Assembly (NCBI GenBank): GCA_017559905.1
Contig: JAFYQF010000015.1
Span: 62,001 to 126,000, forward strand
DNA length: 64,000 bases
Origin: a bacterium
GTDB taxonomy: Bacteria > Cyanobacteriota > Vampirovibrionia > Gastranaerophilales > Gastranaerophilaceae
Direction of reading: 5' to 3'
The position numbers were made by a program, and so were the translations under genes. The notes beneath the pieces were generated by a model. The model searched no databases and was not told where the DNA came from. It saw only the letters and a list, made by a program, of their open reading frames with translations. Positions 25,111 to 32,806 of the stretch are shown piece after piece (positions within the stretch are counted from its first letter, which is position 1; every line of letters begins with the position of its first letter).

Positions 25111-26766
25111 CTAGCCGTAAGTCCACCATTTATAATCAGGCTCTGGCTCTAGTCTTACTGGGTCATAATATCTATGAATGTGGTCTTCTATTGTGGCTTT
25201 TTCGTTTGGACCATCAACGGCAGTAGTCATTCTTCCAGCGTCGAATTCATCTCCAGCAATACTGTCCACGTAATTGGCATCTGCTTGGTATGCAGCATAT
25301 TCACCCCAAGCACATGCGGCTAAATACCATAGGTGGTTTATGTCGTCTTGTGAGATTGTTCCAGAATTGATTTTTGAAATAATGGTGTTGTATTCGGTTG
25401 TTGTCATCATGCCAGTATTATACATTTTGGTTACTTGAGTTACAGTCATGCCTATAGTATTAGGATCGCTTGTGTCATACCATAGTGGCGCTGTTGCGTG
25501 AGTAAGTTCGTGAACTAATACATCAACTAGATTGTACCAAGTCCCATTTAATAAGCTGATATCTAGGGTTAAACCTGCATTTTTCTCATCTATTGGACCG
25601 CCAGGTTGATCTTTTTCGTGTCCATATATGCTTACTGGATAAACCTTTCCATTATGTGTGTATTCAACGTTGCCAGCTGGGAAATATGAGTATGCACCAA
25701 GTGTAGTAGGTTCGCCAGGACGTGTATTGGTATTTAAGTCTGCAAATCCGATTTGTCCAATACCAAAATCATTGTATAAATCTGTTCCATTTTTAAGTCT
25801 GTTTAAAGCTGACAATTGGTCTGTTAAACCTGTTGCTCTTAAATATTCTTCTGTTCTTTCTAAAACAAAATTAAGTTTGGCTTGATTGTTTAAAGATGCG
25901 AATTCACTCTGTAATTGGTTTGCGTAGTTTATAACTTTGTTCATATGATTTGCTGCGCTAGAACCAATTTCATCTCCAATAAATGTTTTTATTTCATTAA
26001 AAGAGAGAACTCCATCGCTATCGGTATCCAATACATTGAATACTCTATTAAGTGAACCGAAGAAATCGTAGTTGCTATCTTCCCAATCTTCACGTTGGGT
26101 CAATGCAATAAGTTGAGCTCTTGTTAATCCTTTATTAACATCAACACTGCTGTCAATTGTGCTTATGTACTCAAACATTGATGTTGTATCGTTAAATTCT
26201 TCAATAAAAGAATTTTTTGTAGGATCTGGTTCTTCTAGTTCAGGGTCAACACCTGGAGTTGTTCCGCCACCAGGAGTTGTTCCGCCACCAGGAGTTGTTC
26301 CACCACCAGGAGTTGTTCCGCCACCAGGAGTTGTTCCACCACCAGGAGTTGTTCCGCCACCAGGAGTTGTTCCACCACCAGGAGTTGTTGTTCCGCCTCC
26401 TGGGTTTGTGCTAGCTCCTTTGTGATGCAAATCATAAATAATTTGTTTTATGTTAGAAACAGTGCTTTCAGGCAAGTTTCTGTAAGAACTCATTGTTCTT
26501 ATAACTGTGCCTGTCTTTGGTATAGGGATGCTACCTATGATTTTGTTGTTTTCGTTTAATAATTCTTCGTTAGAAAGTAAGGTGCTAATATTTGTAGCAA
26601 GTGATTCTTCCTGTTTATTAGTATCTTCTGGTTTGTTAACTACATTAATCAATTTGACAATTTCAGTGTCGTTAATATTAACACTACAAATTGTACCGTT
26701 ATTCTCTGCTTCGATATTCTTTTTCGCTATTGTGTATTGTAGTAAATTTGCATTAGATACTTGCAT
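25111..26766 (-). CDS. Putative HExxH metallopeptidase with EF-hand and PGGGTT repeat linker
   Basis: 551 residues; GGAGG lies just before the ATG. Parts in order: a polar N-terminal region (1-120) without signal peptide; a repetitive linker of about eight P-G-G-G-T-T units (about 122-172); an EF-hand calcium loop at about 247-258 (D-T-D-S-D-G-V-L-S-F-N-E, all ligand positions filled); and a C-terminal domain with LVHELTHAT at 417-425, the zinc HExxH motif. WGEYAAYQAD about 65 residues later could give the third ligand. This looks like a calcium-dependent zinc peptidase or wall-associated toxin-like enzyme. The peptidase family was not identified. The flexible linker suggests the N-terminal part acts as an anchor or export signal. 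Confidence 0.7.
   Translation of the reverse strand: MQVSNANLLQYTIAKKNIEAENNGTICSVNINDTEIVKLINVVNKPEDTNKQEESLATNISTLLSNEELLNENNKIIGSIPIPKTGTVIRTMSSYRNLPESTVSNIKQIIYDLHHKGASTNPGGGTTTPGGGTTPGGGTTPGGGTTPGGGTTPGGGTTPGGGTTPGGGTTPGVDPELEEPDPTKNSFIEEFNDTTSMFEYISTIDSSVDVNKGLTRAQLIALTQREDWEDSNYDFFGSLNRVFNVLDTDSDGVLSFNEIKTFIGDEIGSSAANHMNKVINYANQLQSEFASLNNQAKLNFVLERTEEYLRATGLTDQLSALNRLKNGTDLYNDFGIGQIGFADLNTNTRPGEPTTLGAYSYFPAGNVEYTHNGKVYPVSIYGHEKDQPGGPIDEKNAGLTLDISLLNGTWYNLVDVLVHELTHATAPLWYDTSDPNTIGMTVTQVTKMYNTGMMTTTEYNTIISKINSGTISQDDINHLWYLAACAWGEYAAYQADANYVDSIAGDEFDAGRMTTAVDGPNEKATIEDHIHRYYDPVRLEPEPDYKWWTYG
26251..26403. repeat. 18-bp in-frame tandem repeat (PGGGTT coding)
   Basis: About eight copies of an 18-bp unit inside the metallopeptidase gene, differing mainly at one third-codon position (CCG versus CCA on the + strand). 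Unit number can change without breaking the frame. Confidence 0.92.
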
Positions 26767-26849
26767 GGATTATCCTCCAAGCAAGTTTACGGATTTTTTA
26801 GCAATAATCTTTAGGTGTTTTAGTTATTTGTAACGTAATTTTTACAAAT

Positions 26850-27539
26850 TCAGTTTTCGCTGATTTCTTTTTTCCAGTTATGTAGAAAATATATTGCTAA
26901 AATTGTGTAAACTCCCCACATCAAAATTGTAGCGAAACAATTTGACCCGTTAATATAAGCTTCAAGCCACATTATTACAGAAAGTGTGTTTACTACCGCC
27001 CACAAATACCATTGTTCGATTGTGCGTTTTATTGTCAAAATTAACCCTGTTATTGAAAATGTTGTTGTGATAGCATCTATTATTGGGTTTGCGTCGTTTA
27101 GTTTGTATAGAATTAGTGTGAATAAAGTAGTTATAATAGCCGATATTGCAAAATATAATATGCGTTCTTTGGTGTTTAGTTTCGTTTTAATTATTTCCCC
27201 AGTATTTTTGTTAAGATGCTTTTTCCACTTGAATATCCCAAGGATTTGCATCGGAAAATAATAAATTAAATATAGTAACAAATTCCCGAACAATTGATTT
27301 TTCCACGAAATATAGGCATAGCACATTGTGCCCATTAGTCCGAATAGGTAACAAGAAATTTTGCCTTTCCCTGCTAAAATTGTGTAAGAAATTCCACATA
27401 TTGCTGATACTAAAGCTATTTTACTGTCGTTCAATATAAATGATATAGCTATAATGAGCAAAATTACTAATGGGAAAATTATCCGCTCATATTTGCCCCA
27501 GCCTGAAAGTTCTGATTTTATAAATTCTCTTAATTTCAT
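26850..27539 (-). CDS. pnuC: Nicotinamide riboside transporter PnuC
   Basis: Membrane transporter importing nicotinamide riboside (or a related vitamin) for NAD synthesis; 229 residues with about seven or eight hydrophobic helices. Family marks: the early SGWGKYER segment, GNLLLYLIYYFPMQILGIFKWK, the TTTFSITGLILTIKR helix and EQWYLWAVVNTLSV, whose W-x-x-W-x-x-V-N signature is typical of PnuC. The end is basic and cytoplasmic. There is no ribosome binding site; a TATAAT box lies eight bases before the ATG, so the leader is only a few bases long. No riboswitch fits in the space upstream. The vitamin specificity is inferred from the family. Confidence 0.9.
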   Translation of the reverse strand: MKLREFIKSELSGWGKYERIIFPLVILLIIAISFILNDSKIALVSAICGISYTILAGKGKISCYLFGLMGTMCYAYISWKNQLFGNLLLYLIYYFPMQILGIFKWKKHLNKNTGEIIKTKLNTKERILYFAISAIITTLFTLILYKLNDANPIIDAITTTFSITGLILTIKRTIEQWYLWAVVNTLSVIMWLEAYINGSNCFATILMWGVYTILAIYFLHNWKKEISEN

Positions 27540-27627
27540 TAAGCTTTATTATAAACTAAATTAAAATTTAGGGCTAATATTTTACTTTTTGTTGTGTGTG
27601 TAGTCTACTAGTATGTGGCAGGAAGAA

Positions 27628-28641
27628 ATGAAAGTTCAAAATAATAGTCGAAATAGCTTTACAGGAGCGTTAAATAATAAATATTTGCTAAAGGGTTTGG
27701 AAAAAGTTTCTGAACACGGAACATCTTTTGCTGCTGGAACTTCTTTAGTGATGTCTTTAAGCGTTCGACCTCTGTCTATTCATTTGACTCCAAAGACTGA
27801 AAAAGAAAACAAACAGTATGCCAGCGCTAATTCTATTTGTTCTGGGTTAATGAAGTTTGCTGTGGTCGAAGCTATTGCTTTACCTTTAGAAAATGCAGTT
27901 AAAAAGATAGATAAAAATCCTACTAAATATTTGAAAGCTACTACAATCCAAAACTTACAAGGTAATGCGGATAATTTGAATAAGTCAAGAAGTTATAAAT
28001 TCGCAACTCAAATATTAAAGTTAAGTGCAGGATTTATTTCTGCGGTTCCTAAATCAATGCTTACGGTTGCTCTAATACCAGTTGTTATGGATGCGCTTTT
28101 TAAATCATATAACGAGAAAAATAAAGAGTTGTCTGAAAAACCTATTCCAAGAAATGGTATGACTTTTACTGGTGGAGGAAATGAAATTGTTCCAAAAGCC
28201 GTAGGTAAAATTCTTGATTGGGAATGGTTGCAAAAGATAGTTAATAAATACCAAAAAGATGATAAAAATATCGCAAAACATATTACAGCAACCACTGATA
28301 TTTTGTTGACAGGTCTGTCAGCTCATCAGATAAATTCAAGTTCTAAAATAAAAGAAAATCGTAAAAAAGCACTGATTTACAATAATATAATCTCAACAGG
28401 TATAACACTTGCGGGAGGTTATGCTATAGATAAAGCTATTAAATCAAAAACAGCCAAGTTTATTGAAAAATTCTCTCTAGCAAACAAGGGTAATCCTAAA
28501 CTTCCAAAATATATTGAAGGTATCAATATTGTTCGTCCAGCTTTAATTTTTGCTGGTATTTATTATGGTATATTGCCTATCTTTTCAACTTATTTGGCTG
28601 AAAGAGTAGATAAAACCGTTGAAAATAGAAAAATAACTTAA
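27628..28641 (+). CDS. Hypothetical protein with hydrophobic segments and F-x-G motif
   Basis: 337 residues from the ATG at 27628, preceded by AGGAAGAA; an ATG at 27613 has no site. Not recognised. The N-terminus KVQNNSRNSFTGALNN shares the motif of other unknowns here, and a second F-T-G occurs mid-protein (NGMTFTGGGNE). Three or four moderately hydrophobic segments (about 30-55, 135-165, 250-275, 305-325) alternate with lysine-rich stretches, suggesting a membrane-associated protein. In general build it resembles the unknowns at 49728 and 54851. Divergent from pnuC. Confidence 0.7.
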   Translation: MKVQNNSRNSFTGALNNKYLLKGLEKVSEHGTSFAAGTSLVMSLSVRPLSIHLTPKTEKENKQYASANSICSGLMKFAVVEAIALPLENAVKKIDKNPTKYLKATTIQNLQGNADNLNKSRSYKFATQILKLSAGFISAVPKSMLTVALIPVVMDALFKSYNEKNKELSEKPIPRNGMTFTGGGNEIVPKAVGKILDWEWLQKIVNKYQKDDKNIAKHITATTDILLTGLSAHQINSSSKIKENRKKALIYNNIISTGITLAGGYAIDKAIKSKTAKFIEKFSLANKGNPKLPKYIEGINIVRPALIFAGIYYGILPIFSTYLAERVDKTVENRKIT

Positions 28642-28731
28642 CATCTACTTTATTTTAGCCTTTGTTGTGGTATGCTAAAAAGTGCTAAAACCTTTTAGTT
28701 TAAATATTTGACAAGTAATTAAGGAGTGAGT

Positions 28732-30234
28732 ATGAAAATTATAATTCAGGCTGGTGGAAAAGGCACAAGATTAGAAGGGTTAACCAGAAATAAACCCAAG
28801 TGTTTAGTTCCTGTTAACAATTTGCCAATTATTTTTTATGCGTTCCAAAAGTTTAAGGATGCCGATTTTACAATTATTGCGGATTATAAAACTGATGTGC
28901 TTGAAAAATATTTAAAAGCGTTTGGCTCTCAATACAAATTCAAAATTGTAAAAGCCACTAAAAAGGGTACTATTTCTGGCTTAAAAGAAGCTATTGCTGA
29001 TTATAGGGATGATGAACCTTTTATGATTATGTGGTGCGATTTGATTTTATCTAAAGAATTTGAAATCCCAGCTTACAAAGGTAATTATATTGGTATATCA
29101 AAGGATTTTGAATGTAGATGGTCTTACGTTAATGGTAAATTTGTAAAAGAACCGTCTAAAGAAAATGGTGTTGCTGGGTTGTTTGTTTTTGAGAATAAAA
29201 AATGCCTTGCTAATATCACTGAAGAAGGCGCTTTTGTTGGATGGTTAGAAAAACAAGATATTAAATTCAACCGTCTTGATTTGTATGGCTCAAAAGAAAT
29301 CGGTACTTTGCTTTCTTATTCTGATAATAACGATTCAACACCACGTTGCAGACCTTTCAATTCAATGGAATTCAATGGTGATGTGATTATCAAGCGTGGT
29401 ATCAATGAACAAGGACAAAAAATTGCCGTGGATGAAATCGCTTGGTACAAACACGTTAAAGCTTTAGGCTATAATAACATCCCTGAAATCTATGAATATG
29501 AACCTTTGAAGATGAAAAGAGTTCAAGGGAAAAATATTTTTGAATATGATTGTTTAACAAAATCTCAAAAAAGAGAAGTTTTGAGAAAATTGATTGAAGC
29601 GTTGAAAGAATTGCATGAACTAGAACCTGAACAACCTGTGAATATCCAAGATGTTGAAGATAATTTCTTGAATAAAACTTTTGAAAGACTTTCTAAAGTC
29701 CAAGATTTAGTCCCATTTGCAAATGACCAATTTATAAAGATTAATGGTCAGTATTATAAAAATATTTTCTTTAATAAGGATGAATTAAAAGACGCCGTTA
29801 AATCAGTTTATCCGACTGTTTTTAAACTAATTCACGGTGATTGCACTTTCTCAAATCTTATGTTTGATACTTTTGATATGAAAGCTGTATTGATTGACCC
29901 AAGAGGATATTTTGGCAAAACAAAATTCTATGGTGATGTCGATTATGATTGGGCAAAATTGTATTATTCTCTAAAGGGTGATTATGACCAATTCAATCGT
30001 AAAAAATTCACTCTTGATATTAGAGAAAAAGACGTTGAGTTTGCAATCAAACCTAATAACTGGGCTGATATGGAAGATTTCTTCTTTGATTGTTTGCCTA
30101 ATGTAAGTAAGTATAAGATTAAGCTTTTACACGCTATTATTTGGTTATCTTTAACTACTTATGCGTGGGAAGATTATGATTCAATTTGCGGAGCGTTTTA
30201 TAACGGTATTGTTAAATTAGGGGAGGTTCTTTAA
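28732..30234 (+). CDS. Nucleotidyltransferase-kinase fusion (LicC/LicA-like) for surface polysaccharide
   Basis: 500 residues; AAGGAG five bases before the ATG at 28732 (a GTG six bases up is less likely). Residues 1-190 form an NTP-transferase domain: IIQAGGKGTRLEGLT is the nucleotide loop, KPKCLVPV and MIMWCDLI complete it. Residues 215-500 form an aminoglycoside/choline-kinase-like domain: LIHGDCTFSNLMFD (about 366-379) is the catalytic H-x-D-x4-N loop and LIDPRGYFG the metal-binding DFG-like element. The pairing recalls choline kinase plus phosphocholine cytidylyltransferase (LicA, LicC), so it may phosphorylate and nucleotide-activate one small molecule. The substrate is not known. First gene of a tightly packed polysaccharide operon. 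Confidence 0.8.
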   Translation: MKIIIQAGGKGTRLEGLTRNKPKCLVPVNNLPIIFYAFQKFKDADFTIIADYKTDVLEKYLKAFGSQYKFKIVKATKKGTISGLKEAIADYRDDEPFMIMWCDLILSKEFEIPAYKGNYIGISKDFECRWSYVNGKFVKEPSKENGVAGLFVFENKKCLANITEEGAFVGWLEKQDIKFNRLDLYGSKEIGTLLSYSDNNDSTPRCRPFNSMEFNGDVIIKRGINEQGQKIAVDEIAWYKHVKALGYNNIPEIYEYEPLKMKRVQGKNIFEYDCLTKSQKREVLRKLIEALKELHELEPEQPVNIQDVEDNFLNKTFERLSKVQDLVPFANDQFIKINGQYYKNIFFNKDELKDAVKSVYPTVFKLIHGDCTFSNLMFDTFDMKAVLIDPRGYFGKTKFYGDVDYDWAKLYYSLKGDYDQFNRKKFTLDIREKDVEFAIKPNNWADMEDFFFDCLPNVSKYKIKLLHAIIWLSLTTYAWEDYDSICGAFYNGIVKLGEVL

Positions 30235-30602
30235 TGTTGGAATTTTCTCCGCTTAATAAAACTTGGGTTTTAGATGTTGATGGAACTCTTGTTAAGCATA
30301 ACGGTTATAAAATTGACGGGCATGATACTTTGTTAGACGGGGTTGAAGATTTTTTTAAGAAGTTGAATCCTGAAGATAAAGTTGTTTTGTTGACGGCTCG
30401 CAAAGGTGAATATTTAGAGGATTTGAAGTTGTTTTTAAAAGAAAACAATATACGTTATGATTATTTGTTGACGGATATGCCAATGGGTGAGAGAATTTTG
30501 GTAAATGACCGCAAACCTAGTGGTTTGGATATGGCTTATTCTGTTAATAAAAATCGTGATGAAGCTTTTGATGTTAGATATGTGATAAATGAGGGGTTAT
30601 AA
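30234..30602 (+). CDS. Small HAD-family phosphatase, capsule biosynthesis type
   Basis: 122 residues. WVLDVDGTLVKH is HAD motif I with the nucleophile and acid aspartates, VVLLTARK is motif II (Thr), and ILVNDRKPSGLDMA corresponds to the metal-binding motif IV with an N-D in place of D-D. There is no cap domain, as in small sugar-phosphate phosphatases such as KdsC or BcbF-type capsule proteins. It starts inside the stop of the upstream gene (TAATG) and ends in the start of the next (TAATG), so all three are translationally coupled. It may dephosphorylate an intermediate made by its neighbours. Confidence 0.82.
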   Translation: MLEFSPLNKTWVLDVDGTLVKHNGYKIDGHDTLLDGVEDFFKKLNPEDKVVLLTARKGEYLEDLKLFLKENNIRYDYLLTDMPMGERILVNDRKPSGLDMAYSVNKNRDEAFDVRYVINEGL

Positions 30603-31591
30603 TGACAATGTTACTTGAAAATGATGTTGAAATTCAAAGAAATTTAGACAAAAACTGTGCTTATAGAACAATTAATAGCGAAATAGATACTATTATGAAA
30701 TTAAGAGATAGCCTTGATAATTCGCTTACTGATGCGCTGGATGTTATGCAAAAAGCTAAAGGTCGTATCATTATTACTGGTATGGGTAAATCAGGTCATA
30801 TTGGTAAGAAAATTGCAGCTTCGCTAGCGTCTACAGGTACTCCATCATTTTTTGTCCACCCAGCAGAAGCAAGTCATGGTGACTTGGGTATGATTACTGA
30901 AGATGATGTTGTTATTGCTATTTCTAACAGCGGTGAATCAAAAGAATTGGTTGATATTTTAAATTATTGTAAAAGATTTGGTATTAAACTTATTTCGATT
31001 ACTAAAAATGCAAATAGTTCTTTAGGCAAAGCTGGCGATATTGTTCTGTTACTTCCAAATAACGGTGAGGCTTGTCCTTTAGGGTTAGCACCAACAAGTT
31101 CGACTACAGCAACGCTTGTATTGGGCGATATTTTGACAACAGGTTTAATCGAAAGAAACGGATTTACAAAATCTGATTTCAACGCAAGACATCCTGGTGG
31201 CAAATTGGGTTCTATTTTGCAAAAAGTTTCAGATTTGATGCATGTTGGTTCTGATATGCCTATCTTGGAAGAACATTCTGATATGCAAAGAGTTTTATTA
31301 GAAATGACTTCAAAACGTTTGGGTTGTGTTGGGTTTGTAAATTCAACAGGTGATTTGACTGGTATGCTTACAGATGGTGACTTGAGAAGATGCTTGTCTG
31401 CAAAAATTTTAGAAGAAAAAGCTATCAATCTTATGACTAAAAATCCAAAAGTTGTTTCAAAAGATGTAATGGCTTCTGAAGCAATGAAGATTATGCACGA
31501 TAAAAAGATTACAAACTTGTTTGTTGTTGAAAATGGCAAACCTGTTGGTGTGATCCATATCCACGATTTACTTAATAACGGAGTTGTTTAA
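30602..31591 (+). CDS. kdsD: D-arabinose-5-phosphate isomerase (KdsD/KpsF)
   Basis: Converts ribulose-5-phosphate to arabinose-5-phosphate, the first step to Kdo; 329 residues. SIS domain (about 40-175): GKGRIIITGMGKSGHIGKKIAAS, SHGDLGMIT and ISNSGESKELVDIL. Family signature PLGLAPTSSTTATLVLGD and FNARHPGGKLG. Two CBS domains (about 205-329) end in VIHIHDLL. Catalytic Lys, Glu and His positions of KdsD are present. Its place in the polysaccharide operon, like KpsF in group 2 capsule clusters, suggests a copy dedicated to capsule-type sugar supply; whether another copy exists elsewhere cannot be seen. Confidence 0.93.
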   Translation: MTMLLENDVEIQRNLDKNCAYRTINSEIDTIMKLRDSLDNSLTDALDVMQKAKGRIIITGMGKSGHIGKKIAASLASTGTPSFFVHPAEASHGDLGMITEDDVVIAISNSGESKELVDILNYCKRFGIKLISITKNANSSLGKAGDIVLLLPNNGEACPLGLAPTSSTTATLVLGDILTTGLIERNGFTKSDFNARHPGGKLGSILQKVSDLMHVGSDMPILEEHSDMQRVLLEMTSKRLGCVGFVNSTGDLTGMLTDGDLRRCLSAKILEEKAINLMTKNPKVVSKDVMASEAMKIMHDKKITNLFVVENGKPVGVIHIHDLLNNGVV

Positions 31592-31593
31592 TT

Positions 31594-32778
31594 GTGGCGT
31601 TTCTTCAATACATCAAAGGTGAGTCTTCAAGAACTCTTAAACTATTAGGGTTACCTATTTATCAAATTAAAGGAACTCATCGATCTTCTGAAAGAATTCA
31701 AACTTTTTTAGGAGGGTTGGTGTCGACTTTTCGACTTAATGATAATTTGTTTAATAAGGTTGAAAAAGCTATAAAAATATGCGGATTGCCATTGTTCAAT
31801 AGGATTGAAGAAAGTCAGTATGTTCGCTGGTATTTTTGTGGAGTTCTATTTAAAACTATTGATTTGAAAAAACAATTTATTCAGAAATATGAAAATGTTT
31901 TTGGAAAAGAACATGATATAGTTTTTATATTGTCATCTAATAGTGGTGAGGCTTATATATTTTTGTCGCATGTGTTTGATGCTTATGTGAGAAAAAATAA
32001 CTTCAAACGACCACTTATTGTTGCAACTAAAAAATACCATGAGGATATGATAAAGGCGATTTGTCCTGATGTTGAGTATATTAGGATTAAGGCATTGAAA
32101 CATCAATTCAAAGACGATGTATTAGTTAATGGAAAACAAACTTATTTTATGACGTTTTCGCATCAGCATTTCTTGCAGGTTTTGAAAGACGGGAAAACTT
32201 TGCCAATTGAGCATAGTCATTATTACACACCTATTTTAAAACGCTGTGGTATTAATGAGAACGAAATTTCAAGGCGCAAGATTACAGTGTCAGAGAGTGT
32301 TTATCAAAGTATGCTGAAAAAAGTTGGTGAAATTGGTTTAGATTTGAATAAGTTTGTATTTATTGCGCCAGAAGCATTGTCAGCAATCGCTTTACCAAAT
32401 AAGTTTTGGGTAGATTTGATTAATGAGTTTAAAAATCGTGGTTATGATGCTTTTGTGAATTTGATGGGTAATGAAGTCGATTTGACAGGATGTGAATATA
32501 AATCGTGCTTTTTAACTTATCCTGAAGTTTTTGCATTGTGTTGTAATGCTAAAAAGATTATTTCTTTAAGAAGTGGATTAACCGAATTCTTATTGCAGAC
32601 AAATGTTGCTTCTGATGTTTTATATACAAAGTTTCACGATAGAGAATTGACTGTAGAAAGCGGATATAAGACTTTTAGCTTGAGAAAGTTGCCGTTTGCA
32701 GAAAGAAGTAATGTTATAGAATATTATGTTAATAATGACAATATGAATGCTGTGAAAGCTCAAATTTTAGGAGCTTAA
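31594..32778 (+). CDS. Putative glycosyltransferase-like protein in polysaccharide cluster
   Basis: 394 residues starting at GTG two bases after kdsD. Not firmly recognised. The C-terminal half has IAPEALSAIALPNKFW (about 255-270), then a strand-helix series ending in VFALCCNAKKIISLRSGLTEFLLQT (about 310-335). This resembles the donor-binding side of GT-B glycosyltransferases such as heptosyltransferases (GT9), where a small-residue loop follows a strand. The N-terminal half has FILSSNSGEAYIFLSHVFDAY, possibly the acceptor domain. No membrane segments. The context between KdsD and a pyruvyltransferase supports sugar transfer on the cytoplasmic side. Confidence 0.6.
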   Translation: MAFLQYIKGESSRTLKLLGLPIYQIKGTHRSSERIQTFLGGLVSTFRLNDNLFNKVEKAIKICGLPLFNRIEESQYVRWYFCGVLFKTIDLKKQFIQKYENVFGKEHDIVFILSSNSGEAYIFLSHVFDAYVRKNNFKRPLIVATKKYHEDMIKAICPDVEYIRIKALKHQFKDDVLVNGKQTYFMTFSHQHFLQVLKDGKTLPIEHSHYYTPILKRCGINENEISRRKITVSESVYQSMLKKVGEIGLDLNKFVFIAPEALSAIALPNKFWVDLINEFKNRGYDAFVNLMGNEVDLTGCEYKSCFLTYPEVFALCCNAKKIISLRSGLTEFLLQTNVASDVLYTKFHDRELTVESGYKTFSLRKLPFAERSNVIEYYVNNDNMNAVKAQILGA

Positions 32779-32806
32779 ATTTATAATTAATGGAGTTATT
32801 TGTAAA

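Noticed and set aside
27540-27627. Riboswitch upstream of pnuC
   Set aside because: Only a few bases separate the likely transcription start from the ATG, so no aptamer fits.
30964-31539. 191-residue frame antisense to kdsD
   Set aside because: Shadow of a well-recognised gene; no ribosome binding site or promoter.
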